Assembly: GCA_036675345.1 (NCBI GenBank)
Contig: JAKFFE010000016.1
Span: 13,449 to 77,448, forward strand
Direction: 5' to 3'
DNA: 64,000 nucleotides
Source: JALYOC01 sp036675345
GTDB lineage: Bacteria > Myxococcota > Myxococcia > Myxococcales > Myxococcaceae
The position numbers were made by a program, and so were the translations under genes. Of this stretch, positions 6,814-16,126 are shown in pieces. Numbering within the stretch: the first letter of the stretch is position 1; each line of letters begins with the position of its first letter. Below the pieces are notes generated by a model. It worked only from the letters and a program-made list of their open reading frames with translations, was not told the DNA's origin and made no database searches.

Positions 6814-9030
6814 ATGATCCGCTCGCACACCCCCTGGATCGCGGCCCTGTTGATGATGGGCGCCACCCTCCCCGCGCAGGCCGCCGATCGCGCGGTGGAT
6901 CGCGCCGCGGTGAAGGCCGCGGTGGACGCGGTGCTCAAGCAGTCGCCGCTGCACTCCGGCCGGGTCACCCTGGAGGTGCGCAGCCTGGACGACGGGTCGG
7001 TGGTCTACGCCCACAACCCGGACGATCTGCTCAACCCCGCGTCCAACGTGAAGCTGGTCACCTCCGCCTCGGCGCTGGTGCTGCTGGGCTCCGACTACCG
7101 CTTCGAGACCGAGCTGCTCACCTCCCCGGAGGCCACCCCGGAGAAGGCCCGGGTGCTGTACGTGCGCGGCAAGGGCGACCCCACGGTCACCACCGAGAAG
7201 CTGTACGGGATGGTGTCGGAGCTGCTGCACACCGGGCTGCGCGAGGTGGGGGACATCGTGGTGGACGACTCCTGGTTCGACTCCGAGCGCGAGGCGCCGG
7301 GCTACGACCAGGAGACCTCCGACCGCGCGTACATGTCTCCCACCGGCGCGGTCTCCCTCAACTGGAACACGGTCGGGATCTACGTCCGCCCGGGCGCCAA
7401 GGCGGGGGACAAGGCGGTGGTGGAGATGGAGCCGATGAGCGACTTCTTCCTCGTCGACAACACCCTCAGCACCGGTGCCAAGAAGTACCGCCGGTTCTCG
7501 GTCAGCTCGGAGGCGGCGGGGGACAAGCAGAAGATCATCCTCCGCGGGGTGCTGCCCCCGGATCCGCACGGCTTCGCGGTGTGGAAGAAGATCGACAGCC
7601 CGCCGATGTATTTCGGCCAGACCCTCAAGTCGATGCTGGCCTTGCGGGGCGTGAAGGTCCGCGGCCGGGTGAAGCTGGGTTCCACCGCGCCCGACGCCCG
7701 GATCCTCCACGTGGCCCAGTCCGAGACGCTGGACATGGTCCTCAAGCGGCTGAACAAGAACTCCTCCAACTTCATCGCCGAGCAGCTGATCAAGACCCTG
7801 GGCGCCGAGCTCAAGGCCCGCCCCGGCACCCACGCCTCCGGCCTGGAGGTGGTGGAGGAGTTCCTGGAGCGGCAGGTGGGGATCGCCCGCGGCACCTACG
7901 TGATGAAGAACGGGTCGGGGCTCAACGACACCAACCGGTTCTCGGCGGCGCAGCTGAACAAGCTGCTGGTCTACATGTGGCGGCGCTTCCCGCTGGCTCC
8001 GGAGTACCTCTCCTCGCTGGGGATCGCCGGCAAGGACGGCACCCTGCGCTACCGCTTCGAAGGTTCGGACGCGGTGGGGAGGCTGCGGGCCAAGACCGGC
8101 ACCCTGGACATGGGCAAGGTCTCCGCGCTCTCCGGCTACGTGCAGGCGGTGGGCGGCGAGCGCTTCGTGTTCGCGGTGATGGTCAACGACTACTCCGGCC
8201 GCTCCGGCCCGGTGGTGCAGGGGATCGACGCGGTGGGCGCGGCGGTGGCGGCGGTGGGTTCCGCCTCCGGACCGGACCGCGCGGTGCTGGCGGTGATGAA
8301 GCAGGAGACCCAGGTCTCCCCGATGGCCGAGGCCCTGACCCGGGTGAAGACCTACCTGGCCCTGGGCAAGCAGGCCGATCAGCGGAACATCTCGTTCTTG
8401 CGGACCGCCTGGCGCACCGAGCGCGATCCGGCGGTGAGGGCGGTGGTGGCGGAGTCCATCTACCGCTCCAATCCCCAGGACTACCTGGGGGTGCGCACCC
8501 TGCTGGACAGCGTCTCCGGCGCGCCGGACGTCTATGGCCGGCTGCGAGAGGTGGCCAAGGCCTTGAGCATCGAGGTGCCGGGGGTGACCGCGGTGATCGA
8601 GGTGGCCGCCGAGGGCAACGTGGAGGCGCTGGCCAAGGTGGTGGAGTTCGCCAAGGCCTCCTCCTCGGATGCGGAGGCGCAGCGGGAGGTAGCCGCCGCG
8701 CTGGCCGAGGTGGCCCGCACCGCGCCGGAGGAGCTGCTGCTGGCGCTGAAGACCGCGGCTCCGCAGGAGCGGGCCTCGGCGACCAACCTGCTGGCCCGGG
8801 GGCTGGTGATGGCCGCCGACCCGAACCACGCCTTCTGGCCGGCGCTGCGGCGCGGGATGGGGGCGCCGGACCCGGCTGCCGCCGCCTTCGCCAAGAACAT
8901 GGATGGGACCCTCTCCACCCTGATCGCCCAGGCCAAGGCGCCCCAGGCGCTGCCGGATCTCACCACCACCTTGCTGGCCACCCCTCCCTCCGAACCGCCC
9001 GCCACCGCGGAGAGCCGCCCGGGCGGGTGA
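6814..9030 (+). CDS. dacB: D-alanyl-D-alanine carboxypeptidase/endopeptidase, PBP4 (DacB) family, with C-terminal helical extension
   Basis: 738 residues. The N-terminus is a signal peptide (IAALLMMGATLPAQA). The serine-enzyme motifs of class C low-mass penicillin-binding proteins are all present: SNVK (nucleophile Ser), SSN within LNKNSSNF, and KTG in AKTGTL. These enzymes trim or cut peptidoglycan cross-bridges in the periplasm. Beyond residue about 500 there is a roughly 230-residue Ala/Val/Glu-rich region that reads like HEAT-type helical repeats and is absent from ordinary DacB. The ATG at 6814 is preferred over 6778 because it begins the signal peptide and lies downstream of the predicted promoter. 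Confidence 0.9.
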   Translation: MIRSHTPWIAALLMMGATLPAQAADRAVDRAAVKAAVDAVLKQSPLHSGRVTLEVRSLDDGSVVYAHNPDDLLNPASNVKLVTSASALVLLGSDYRFETELLTSPEATPEKARVLYVRGKGDPTVTTEKLYGMVSELLHTGLREVGDIVVDDSWFDSEREAPGYDQETSDRAYMSPTGAVSLNWNTVGIYVRPGAKAGDKAVVEMEPMSDFFLVDNTLSTGAKKYRRFSVSSEAAGDKQKIILRGVLPPDPHGFAVWKKIDSPPMYFGQTLKSMLALRGVKVRGRVKLGSTAPDARILHVAQSETLDMVLKRLNKNSSNFIAEQLIKTLGAELKARPGTHASGLEVVEEFLERQVGIARGTYVMKNGSGLNDTNRFSAAQLNKLLVYMWRRFPLAPEYLSSLGIAGKDGTLRYRFEGSDAVGRLRAKTGTLDMGKVSALSGYVQAVGGERFVFAVMVNDYSGRSGPVVQGIDAVGAAVAAVGSASGPDRAVLAVMKQETQVSPMAEALTRVKTYLALGKQADQRNISFLRTAWRTERDPAVRAVVAESIYRSNPQDYLGVRTLLDSVSGAPDVYGRLREVAKALSIEVPGVTAVIEVAAEGNVEALAKVVEFAKASSSDAEAQREVAAALAEVARTAPEELLLALKTAAPQERASATNLLARGLVMAADPNHAFWPALRRGMGAPDPAAAAFAKNMDGTLSTLIAQAKAPQALPDLTTTLLATPPSEPPATAESRPGG

Positions 9031-9036
9031 GCCGGA

Positions 9037-9522
9037 TCAGGGCCCGTCGACCTGGACCGTGGCCGGTGCTGCCTGCAGTGGCTGCACCACCAGGGTCACG
9101 TGCTCGGCGGGATCGCTGACGTCGGAGGGGCCGGTCAGGTAGATCTCCCGCACCGCCTCCGACCGCGACTGACCGTTGTCCTTCAGCCAGCGTTCGAGGG
9201 TGGCGTAGGTCTCTCCCAGCTGGTCGTAGGCGCCCCGGTGGCGGATCTGCACCGCGGGCCCGCCGTCCAGCTCGACGGCGTAGACGCGACCGCGCAGCTC
9301 CACCGGTCCCCGCACCGGCATCGCCGCCTCTACGTCCACCCCCGTGCTGTCTGCCCGGTGGTAGCGGGCAAAGGGCGGTCCGGCCAGGCGTCCCTGAGCG
9401 CAGGCGGCCAGCTCTCCGAAGGCCCTGCCGAAGAACGCGGGCAGCTCGGAGAACGGGAGCTGCGCCCGGATGGCGATCGCCGGTCCTCCCTGCAGGTGGG
9501 TGGTTTCGGGTGCTGAGTCCAT
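9037..9522 (-). CDS. GyrI-like/AraC effector-binding-domain protein
   Basis: 161 residues matching the stand-alone effector-binding (GyrI/SbmC-like, SRPBCC-shaped) domain: a conserved AVQIRHRGAYDQLGETYATLERWLKDN segment and a C-terminal strand (HVTLVVQPL). Such proteins bind small molecules or, in SbmC, DNA gyrase. No DNA-binding domain is attached. The start at 9522 follows a strong ribosome site (GAGGAGAGG); the frame is open to 9633 without one. It is divergent from the CBS gene with 131 bp between them, which contain the loose inverted pair GTGCCC/GGGCAC. Confidence 0.75.
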   Translation of the reverse strand: MDSAPETTHLQGGPAIAIRAQLPFSELPAFFGRAFGELAACAQGRLAGPPFARYHRADSTGVDVEAAMPVRGPVELRGRVYAVELDGGPAVQIRHRGAYDQLGETYATLERWLKDNGQSRSEAVREIYLTGPSDVSDPAEHVTLVVQPLQAAPATVQVDGP

Positions 9523-9653
9523 GGCCTCTCCTCGTGCCCACAATCTAGGGACCACGACGCACCCTGGGCACAGCATGGAGGAAGGCAAGGACACCCCTGC
9601 CAGACCCCTGCGCATCCCCCCTCGCGCCCCCACCTTCCGGGAGGAGGCGAACC

Positions 9654-10511
9654 ATGACCCAGCGGACTGCAGGTCACCTGATGACGCGGGCCGGACCCCG
9701 CTTCCGGATTGAGGAGACGGTCGCCGTCCAGGACCTGCGCCGCGCCCTGGCGCGCACCCGGTACCTGCCGGTGGTGGACGGCCAACGGAAGTTTCGGGGC
9801 TTCGTCACCCGGACGGACATCCTGGCGCTCTCCGGGAAGCCCGCCGACGAGCGGGTCGCGATCCAGGGACTGCTGTGGACCTCACCCCAGGTTCGAGAGG
9901 ACGAACCGCTGGAGTCGGCCGCCCGGGTGCTGCTCAAGGCGCGCGCGCACGTGGTCCCGGTGGTGGACCGGGAGGGGCGCCTGCTGGGCCTGCTGACCGA
10001 TCACAAGCTGCTGCGGTCGCTGCTGCCACGGCGGCGCCCCGCGCCCCCGGAGGCCACCCCGGTGGAGGTGGACACGGTGATGACCCGCAATCCGATCTTC
10101 GCCGGGCCGGAGTCCACCGTGGAGCAGGCGGCGTCCGCCCTGCTGGAGGCGAACATCCGGCACCTGCCGGTGGTGGACACCGACCGACGGGTGATCGGGA
10201 TCCTCTCCGAGCGCGACCTGCGGGAGCGGATCGGCGGGGACATGAGGGAGTGGTTCCACGCCGCGGGTGAGGTGCTGCAGGACGAGGTGGGGAGGCTGAT
10301 GACGCCGGACCCGGTGACTGTTCGCGAAGGTTCCTCGCTGACCGAGGCGCTGGAGACCCTGGAGAACGAACGGGTGGGTGCGCTGCCGGTGGTGGACGAG
10401 GACGATCGGCTGGTGGGGATCCTCTCCTACGTCGACGCCCTGGCCTGGATGCGGGACGTGCTCTCGGAACGGCGGAGCGGCGGGGCCGAGCCGTCGCTGT
10501 CCAGCCATTGA
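9654..10511 (+). CDS. Four-CBS-motif protein
   Basis: 285 residues made almost wholly of CBS motifs: about residues 10-60, 70-125, 135-190 and 210-270, each with a recognisable LPVVD or VPVVD core and a GxLT/GILSERDL-type end (for example RHLPVVDTDRRVIGILSERDL). Two Bateman modules would form, which usually bind adenosyl nucleotides and signal energy or ionic state. No catalytic or transport domain is attached, so it probably acts on a partner. A clear ribosome site (GGGAGGAGG) precedes the ATG. Confidence 0.85.
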   Translation: MTQRTAGHLMTRAGPRFRIEETVAVQDLRRALARTRYLPVVDGQRKFRGFVTRTDILALSGKPADERVAIQGLLWTSPQVREDEPLESAARVLLKARAHVVPVVDREGRLLGLLTDHKLLRSLLPRRRPAPPEATPVEVDTVMTRNPIFAGPESTVEQAASALLEANIRHLPVVDTDRRVIGILSERDLRERIGGDMREWFHAAGEVLQDEVGRLMTPDPVTVREGSSLTEALETLENERVGALPVVDEDDRLVGILSYVDALAWMRDVLSERRSGGAEPSLSSH

Positions 10512-10535
10512 GGGCCGTGAAGTAGCCTCCGGAAG

Positions 10536-10997
10536 ATGTCGGCCGCGCCGCTCCTCAGCGTCTACTGCGACGGGTCCGCCCATGGGCGCGCGGGGCTCCC
10601 CGGTGGTTGGGCGTTTGCGGTGGTGCGCTCCCAGCAGCTGCTGGTGGAGGGCAGCGGCGGCGAGCGGATCACCACCAGCAACGCGATGGAGCTGCAGGCT
10701 GTTCTCCGGGGGCTGGAGGCGGTCCGGGTCGGGGGCTGGCACCGGGAGCATCCGGTGGAGCTGGTGAGCGACTCCCGGGTGGCGCTGGAGGTCGCGTCCG
10801 GTCTCCACATCCCGGTCCATCTGGAGGCGCTGGTGCGCTCGGTGCGGGAGGTGTTCCTGGAGGTGGGGGCCCGCACCCGGTGGATCCGCGGGCATTCGGG
10901 CGATGCCTGGAACGACCGGGTGGACGCGCTGGCCCACGAGGCCAAGCAGGCGCTGGTGCCGATGCGGGTGAGAAGGAAGCAGCTGAGGCGGGGGTAG
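10536..10997 (+). CDS. rnhA: Ribonuclease H, type HI
   Basis: 153 residues with the RNase HI core. The metal-binding acidic residues are seen as Asp12 (YCDGSA), Glu52 (NAMELQAV), Asp79 (VSDSR) and Asp130 (NDRVDALAHEA), with His120 in IRGHSGD, equivalent to E. coli D10, E48, D70, D134 and H124. It should cleave the RNA strand of RNA-DNA hybrids. The order and spacing of the acidic residues are intact, so it is probably active. It lies 25 bp after the CBS gene and converges with osmC, 3 bp apart. Confidence 0.88.
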   Translation: MSAAPLLSVYCDGSAHGRAGLPGGWAFAVVRSQQLLVEGSGGERITTSNAMELQAVLRGLEAVRVGGWHREHPVELVSDSRVALEVASGLHIPVHLEALVRSVREVFLEVGARTRWIRGHSGDAWNDRVDALAHEAKQALVPMRVRRKQLRRG

Positions 10998-11000
10998 GGC

Positions 11001-11429
11001 TCAGGACCCGATCAGCTTGGCCTCGAGGGTGATCTCCACTCCCGACAGGGCCTGCGAGACCGGGCAGCCCTTCTTGGCGGCCTCGGCGGTCTTCTGGAAG
11101 GTGGCCGCGTCCGCCCCCGGCACCGAGGCCTCACAGACCAGGTGGCTCTTGGTGATCTTGAAGCCTCCCTGGTGCGGAACGACGCTGACGTGGGCGGTGG
11201 TGTCCACGTACTGGGGCTTGAGCCCGGCCTGAACCAGCGCCAGGGTGAAGGCCATCGAGAAGCAGCCGGCGTGGGCCGCGCCCAGCAGCTCTTCCGGATT
11301 GGTGCCCGGGCCCTCGTCCTCGAAGCGGGAAGCGGCGGAGTAGGTGCCCTGGAAGGTCCCAAACTCCATCTTCCCCTTCCCCTGCTTGAAATCACCCTCC
11401 CAGCGGGCGTGGGCCTTGCGAGTCGGCAT
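11001..11429 (-). CDS. osmC: OsmC-family peroxiredoxin
   Basis: 142 residues with both redox cysteines of OsmC: Cys56 in EELLGAAHAGCFSMAF and Cys122 in KKGCPVSQALSG, close to Cys59 and Cys125 of E. coli OsmC. The protein reduces organic hydroperoxides in the cytoplasm using a thiol donor. A good ribosome site (AAGGAG, 7 nt upstream) fixes the start. Its divergent partner is a membrane protein, with 120 bp between. Confidence 0.92.
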   Translation of the reverse strand: MPTRKAHARWEGDFKQGKGKMEFGTFQGTYSAASRFEDEGPGTNPEELLGAAHAGCFSMAFTLALVQAGLKPQYVDTTAHVSVVPHQGGFKITKSHLVCEASVPGADAATFQKTAEAAKKGCPVSQALSGVEITLEAKLIGS

Positions 11430-11549
11430 GATCAGCTCCTTGGCGAGTCGTTCCCGAACACGCTTCGGCTCAGGCCGGACTCCGTCATCGTCCCCCGGTA
11501 GCAGTGTTCGTCCTTTTCAACGTCGGCGCTCGAAGGGAGAGTCGGCGGC

Positions 11550-12947
11550 ATGGCGGCGCGGCTGAGCGAGCGGTTCCTGGACCGGGTGTTCCTGGCCCTG
11601 TTGTGCGCGGCGCTGCTGGCGCCGCTGGCGGTGACCGAGTACGGGGCGCCGCCGCTGCACCTGGGGCTGCCCACGATCTTCGGCTCCTCGGTGGATGAGG
11701 AGGGCTACCTGGTCCTGATCAACAGCCTGGTCCGGGACCACGACTTCGACCTCAAGAACAACCATGCGCGGGTGGCCGCGGGGATCCCGGAGGCAGGACG
11801 CAAGGCCGCGGGCCGGATCGTGGATCACCACTCCACCTACTGGATCGACGGGAAGCGGTACGTCTGGCGGGACCTGGTGGACCGCGACACCCGGAAGTGG
11901 ACGGTGGGGGAGGAGGGGCTGCGCTACCCGGTGTTCCGCGCCGGAGTGGATCCCCAGGTGGCCGCCGGGCCGGAGCGGCCGGCCCACCCGGTGGGGAGCG
12001 CGCTGTTGCTCTATCCGCTGCTGGTTCCGTTTCGGGGCAGCCCGGCGTGGATCGAACACGCATCGCTGTTCGGGGCCGGGCTGGCCACGGTGCTGGCGGT
12101 GTTCCTGCTCCGGGCGCTGCTGTTCAGGTTCTCCGACTCGAGCTGGACCCGGAACCTGGTGTTGCTGGCGGCGTTCCTGGGGACGCCGATCTGGTTCTAC
12201 GCGCGGACCCTGTACACCGAACCCTTCCTGGTCCCGCTGATCCTGGGCGCGGTGCTGCTGGCGCTGCGGACCTCCCCGGCCGCCCTGCTGGGCGCGGGGG
12301 CCTGCGTGGGAGCGGCGGTGCTGATGAAGCCCAACGCGCTCTTCCTGTTGCCGGTGCTGTGGGCGCCGGCGCTGCTCTCGCGCGAACCCCGGCGGATCCT
12401 GCGCGACGGGCTGTTGCTGGGCGCCTTGCCGTTCCTGGCCGGGGTGCTGTCGCTGTGGATGAACGCCCGGTTCTACGGCTCGCCACTGCAGTGGCCCCAG
12501 CCCTATGCGTGGGGCAATCCGCTGGTGGCCCTCAAGGCCTACCTGTTCGCGCGCGACCGCGGCCTGCTGTGGTTCTGCCCTCCGTTGCTGCTGGCCCCGT
12601 TCGGCTTTCGCGCCCTCTGGCGCAGGGATCGGACCGCGACGCTGGTGGTGGTGGGCGCCTTCGCGTTGCTCTTCGGGCAGATGCTCACCTGGGCGGACTA
12701 CAACGGCGGTTGGTGCTTCGGGCCGAGGCTGATCGTCCCCACCCTGCCGCTGCTGGTGGTGGGGCTGGCGGGGATCCTGGACGCTCCCGCGTTCCAGTCG
12801 CGCTTCCTCTCCCGCTGGTTGTTCGCCAATGCCCTGGTCTACGCGGTGGCCATGAACGCAATGGCGGTGTTCCGTTACTGGATCACGATGACCTGGACCG
12901 AGGCCTGGAAGATCTTCCTGGACCTGCTGGCGGTGGTGCGGATGTAG
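11550..12947 (+). CDS. Polytopic membrane protein, GT-C glycosyltransferase-like
   Basis: 465 residues with about ten hydrophobic segments, a first helix near residue 15-30, then a periplasmic loop (about 45-150) with DEEGYLVLINSLVRDHDFDL. A short acidic motif after the first helix, followed by many membrane helices, is the layout of GT-C glycosyltransferases that use polyprenyl-phosphate sugars. A second feature is the aromatic loop WADYNGGWCFGPRL near residue 390, common in such families. The assignment rests on architecture only. AGGGAG lies before the ATG. The 156 bp after it contain nothing I can name. Confidence 0.6.
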   Translation: MAARLSERFLDRVFLALLCAALLAPLAVTEYGAPPLHLGLPTIFGSSVDEEGYLVLINSLVRDHDFDLKNNHARVAAGIPEAGRKAAGRIVDHHSTYWIDGKRYVWRDLVDRDTRKWTVGEEGLRYPVFRAGVDPQVAAGPERPAHPVGSALLLYPLLVPFRGSPAWIEHASLFGAGLATVLAVFLLRALLFRFSDSSWTRNLVLLAAFLGTPIWFYARTLYTEPFLVPLILGAVLLALRTSPAALLGAGACVGAAVLMKPNALFLLPVLWAPALLSREPRRILRDGLLLGALPFLAGVLSLWMNARFYGSPLQWPQPYAWGNPLVALKAYLFARDRGLLWFCPPLLLAPFGFRALWRRDRTATLVVVGAFALLFGQMLTWADYNGGWCFGPRLIVPTLPLLVVGLAGILDAPAFQSRFLSRWLFANALVYAVAMNAMAVFRYWITMTWTEAWKIFLDLLAVVRM

Positions 12948-13103
12948 AGCGCGTCCACCGCATCGTCCGCGGGTCGCAGGGGAGCCACCTCCCGAACGGG
13001 CGAACCGGACCGTCGCCCTCCCGCTTGCCGTCAGGCCGGGGACCCACAACCAAGTTCTGGCCATGACGCTGCGGGGGGTTCGAGGCAGCGGTGGGGGAGT
13101 CCC

Positions 13104-13982
13104 ATGGTTCGACGCCTGTCGCTGGTCCTGGCCGGAGCCCTGCTGGCCACCGGATGTGGCTCCGGCCTGAGGGTCCAGGCGATCAAGCCTGCCCGGGTCA
13201 ACCTGGGCGCGGCCAACCAGCTGGTGGTGGTGCAGATGGAGGGGCGGCGCAGCGCCCAGGAGGAGGTCCTGCAGAAGCTGCAGGAGCAGGCGCGCGAGGA
13301 CGGCTACTTCACCACCACCGACCGCACCGACAGCGGGATCATGATCAAGGCCGCCGGACGCCAGGTGAGGGTCAGCGGGGAGGAGAGGCCCACCACCCCG
13401 GAGGAGATCTGGCTCCGGGTGGATGTGATCGACTGGGACGTCGATGGCTACACCCGGCTGGAGCCGATCAAGGACAAGGACGGAAACAAGACCGGCGAAC
13501 GCGAGGTCCCCTCCTACAAGGGTCAGGTGCTGCTGGCGGTGACCGCCGCCAACGCGTCCGGGAAGGCGCTGCTGGCGGAGACCGAGTTCGAGGCCACCTG
13601 GGAGGCGGACAACGAGGAGGAGGCACTGAGTGAGGCGGCGGACCTGGCGGTGGCGCGGCTGCTGGACGAGGTCACCCCCACCTGGGAGTCGAAGGCGGTG
13701 ACCCTGGACGAGGACGATCCGGCCCAGCTGCCGATCCTGGAGCTGGCCAAGGACGGCAACCTGGGGGCCGCCGTCTCTCAGATGCGCCAATACCTGGAGC
13801 AGCGTCCCCGCAACCCGGCGGCCCAGTACAACCTGGCGGTGCTGCTGGACGCGCAGGGAGAGTACGAGGCGGCGATGGAGCTCTACGGCCAGGCGATCAA
13901 GAACGGGTCGAAGGCGTTCTACGCAGAGTCCCGCGCGGAGTGCGCCCGGCGACTGGCGAACCAGAACGCGATGCTGCAGTAG
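13104..13982 (+). CDS. Lipoprotein with C-terminal TPR-like region
   Basis: 292 residues. The signal peptide ends in a lipobox (LLATGC, Cys18). The middle part is beta-rich and reads as a soluble domain that may sense or bind a partner; the last 80 residues (LELAKDGNLGAAVSQMRQYLEQRPRNPAAQYNLAVLLDAQGEYEAAMELYGQAI, shown in parts) match tetratricopeptide repeats. Similar TPR lipoproteins are abundant in myxobacteria and are usually scaffolds at the envelope. GGGGGAG sits upstream of the ATG. The stop is followed by a long hexanucleotide repeat. Confidence 0.75.
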   Translation: MVRRLSLVLAGALLATGCGSGLRVQAIKPARVNLGAANQLVVVQMEGRRSAQEEVLQKLQEQAREDGYFTTTDRTDSGIMIKAAGRQVRVSGEERPTTPEEIWLRVDVIDWDVDGYTRLEPIKDKDGNKTGEREVPSYKGQVLLAVTAANASGKALLAETEFEATWEADNEEEALSEAADLAVARLLDEVTPTWESKAVTLDEDDPAQLPILELAKDGNLGAAVSQMRQYLEQRPRNPAAQYNLAVLLDAQGEYEAAMELYGQAIKNGSKAFYAESRAECARRLANQNAMLQ

Positions 13983-13999
13983 CTGCGGCGTCGAATCCG

Positions 14000-14078
<79 letters not shown>

Positions 14079-14161
14079 CTGCCAGGCCACCGGGCGCCTT
14101 CGTGCTGTTCCCTTTTGCGATCCGCCCGGCTCTCAGCGATCACTGACCTGGAGGAGCGTGG

Positions 14162-14695
14162 ATGCGCGAGACGTGGCGGAAGTGGAAGGAGCTCAAGCAG
14201 CGACGGCGCTGGGTGGGCTGGGTGCAGGAGGGAGTCCTGGCGCTGCTGCTGCTGGGGCTGGTCTTCGCCTGGCAGACCCGGAACCTGGTCTCCTCGGGAG
14301 AGCTGGCCCCGGCCTTCGAGCTGCGCGACCTGCAGGGCAAGGTCTGGCGCTCCGAGGACCTGCGCGGCAAGCCCACGGTGCTGCACTTCTGGGCGCCGTG
14401 GTGCGGGGTGTGCGCCCAGGATGCCGGCACCTTCTCCTCGCTGGCCCGCAGCCAGGGGGACCAGGTGAACGTGATCTCGGTCGCGCTGGCCTTCGAGCAG
14501 CGGGAAGAGGTGGAACGCTTCGTTCGCGAGAATGGAGTCGACTACCCGGTGTTGCTGGGCAACGACGCGCTGATGCGGGCCTTCCGGGTCGACAGCTTCC
14601 CCACCACCTACTTCCTCTCCGGGGAGGGGAGGATCCGCCGCGCGGCGGTGGGCTACACCACCGGGCTGGGATTGCGGGTGCGGCTGCTGCTCTAG
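14162..14695 (+). CDS. Membrane-anchored TlpA/ResA-like thioredoxin
   Basis: 177 residues: a basic N-terminus, one membrane anchor (about 24-37), then a thioredoxin domain facing the periplasm. The active site is WAPWCGVC with Cys81 and Cys84, and the cis-proline region is FPTTYFL. Such proteins reduce disulfides in the periplasm, often for cytochrome maturation or repair. GGAGGAG precedes the ATG. No cytochrome-maturation genes are adjacent, so the target is unknown. The (GAGCCC)13 repeat lies just upstream. Confidence 0.88.
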   Translation: MRETWRKWKELKQRRRWVGWVQEGVLALLLLGLVFAWQTRNLVSSGELAPAFELRDLQGKVWRSEDLRGKPTVLHFWAPWCGVCAQDAGTFSSLARSQGDQVNVISVALAFEQREEVERFVRENGVDYPVLLGNDALMRAFRVDSFPTTYFLSGEGRIRRAAVGYTTGLGLRVRLLL

Positions 14696-14704
14696 CCTTG
14701 GGCC

Positions 14705-15175
14705 TCAGGGCTCGGGGGCGTGCTCCTCCTCGCCCGGGCCACTGCGGACCACCTCCACCGAACAACGCGCGTGGGCGGTCACATACTGGGCCACGCTGCC
14801 CATCAGCACCCGCCGCAGCCCGGTCCTTCCGTGGGAGCCGATCAGGATCAGATCCGCGCCCCACTCGGCCGCCTCTTCCACGATCGTCCGGCCCGGTGCC
14901 CCCTGCCGGACCACCGTCTCCACGATCAGCCCCTGCGGCGCCAGCATCCGGGCCACGCTGGCCACCATTCCCAGCGCCTCATCCTGCTGGACCTGGAGTT
15001 CCAGCGGCGAGGTCAGCGGCACCATCGGGGCCTCCGGGATGTACGCGGCCGACGAGATGGGCTCGAGCACGGTCATCACCCGGACCACCGTCCCCTCGGG
15101 CCAGGAGCGCGTCGCCGCCTCCCGGATCGGCGCCGCGGCGCTGTGTGAATCGTCGATCGCCAAGAGGATCTTCAT
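14705..15175 (-). CDS. Universal stress protein, UspA family
   Basis: 156 residues beginning MKILLAIDDSHSA with the Usp fold. The nucleotide-binding signature GSHGRTGLRRVLMGSVAQYV (G-2X-G-9X-G-S) is intact, so it belongs to the ATP-binding class. It converges with the thioredoxin gene, 9 bp apart. The 280 bp upstream to the ssb start hold no gene I can support; they include a short inverted repeat (CACCG-GAA-CGGTG at 15421-15433) close to ssb. Confidence 0.9.
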   Translation of the reverse strand: MKILLAIDDSHSAAAPIREAATRSWPEGTVVRVMTVLEPISSAAYIPEAPMVPLTSPLELQVQQDEALGMVASVARMLAPQGLIVETVVRQGAPGRTIVEEAAEWGADLILIGSHGRTGLRRVLMGSVAQYVTAHARCSVEVVRSGPGEEEHAPEP

Positions 15176-15455
15176 CGGGCACCCACCTTCCTTTCGACAA
15201 GGTAGGCGCGCGCCTCCAGGTGCAACCGGACCCCTCGGGAGGTCGATCGCCGGGCAGGCAGGGAGGGCCGCCCGGGGCCGATCTACCGCCTCCCCAGAAG
15301 ATCCCGGGGGTTAGGACCGCTGCTTTCTGCGTGTCAGGGGGGGCTGCTATACGGACAGTCGCTCGCCCACACAGGGCAAGCACAACCTCTCCGTGGTGGA
15401 GGGGTTCTCGAACGGAACTTCACCGGAACGGTGAGGTCCTCGCAAAGGGGCAGTC

Positions 15456-15953
15456 ATGGCTGGTGGCGTGAACAAGGTGATCCTGATCGGCAACCTCGGC
15501 GCAGATCCCGAGGTGCGCTTCACTCCGGGCGGGCAGGCGGTGGCGAACTTCCGCATCGCGACCAGCGAGTCCTGGACCGACAAGGGTGGGCAGAAGCAGG
15601 AACGCACCGAATGGCACCGCATCGTCGTCTGGGGAAAGCTGGCGGAGCTCTGCGGCGAGTACCTGGCGAAGGGGCGGCAGTGCTACGTCGAGGGTCGGCT
15701 CCAGACCCGCGAGTGGAACGACAAGGAAGGGAAGAAGAACTACACCACCGAGGTGGTGGCCAATCAGGTCACCTTCCTGGGCGGGCGTGATGGCGCGGGC
15801 GCCGGAGCAGCACGCAGCAACGGCGCGGCGCGCAGCGGCGGAGGGGCGAGGGACGAGTTTGGTCCGCCGCCCCCCGGAATGGATGACTCGATGGGTCCTG
15901 GCCCCAGCATGGGTGGCGGCAGCCAGGGCAGCGACGACGACATCCCGTTCTAG
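15456..15953 (+). CDS. ssb: Single-stranded DNA-binding protein
   Basis: 165 residues. The OB-fold domain spans residues 1-110 (VNKVILIGNLGADPEVRFTP, then WHRIVVWGKLAELC). A Gly/Pro/Ala-rich linker leads to the acidic C-terminal tip DDDIPF, which docks replication and repair partners. Length and tip are canonical. A strong intrinsic terminator follows. Confidence 0.97.
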   Translation: MAGGVNKVILIGNLGADPEVRFTPGGQAVANFRIATSESWTDKGGQKQERTEWHRIVVWGKLAELCGEYLAKGRQCYVEGRLQTREWNDKEGKKNYTTEVVANQVTFLGGRDGAGAGAARSNGAARSGGGARDEFGPPPPGMDDSMGPGPSMGGGSQGSDDDIPF

Positions 15954-15974
15954 ACGGTCAGACCGCTTCGGACC

Positions 15975-16026
15975 GCGGGCACGTCTCGGGCGCTTCTTCG
16001 CGCTCCGGGAGGTGCCCGCTTCTTTT
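15975..16026 (+). terminator. Intrinsic terminator after ssb
   Basis: GCGGGCAC (15975-15982) pairs with GTGCCCGC (16012-16019), with a small inner hairpin (GCG/CGC) in the loop, followed by TTCTTTTT. The position 22 bp after the ssb stop and the U-rich tail make this a convincing rho-independent terminator. Confidence 0.8.
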
Positions 16027-16126
16027 TGCGGGGTGACCCCGGGTGGACCGGGGCGCGGTTTCCGGAAGTGTCACCCCGCGCCTGGGTCTTCGCCCGGGCC
16101 TGCCAGCCCCCGGGCGGGGCGCGCGC

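Noticed and set aside
5104..8829. A 1241-codon open frame on the minus strand covering the PBP4-like gene
   Set aside because: Only the last 530 codons are a real gene. The rest is antisense to the carboxypeptidase gene and is His/Gly/Arg/Leu-rich, the typical shadow in GC-rich DNA.
10735..10752. Second sigma-54-like match (TGGCACC...)
   Set aside because: It lacks the GG-N10-GC spacing and lies inside the RNase H gene.
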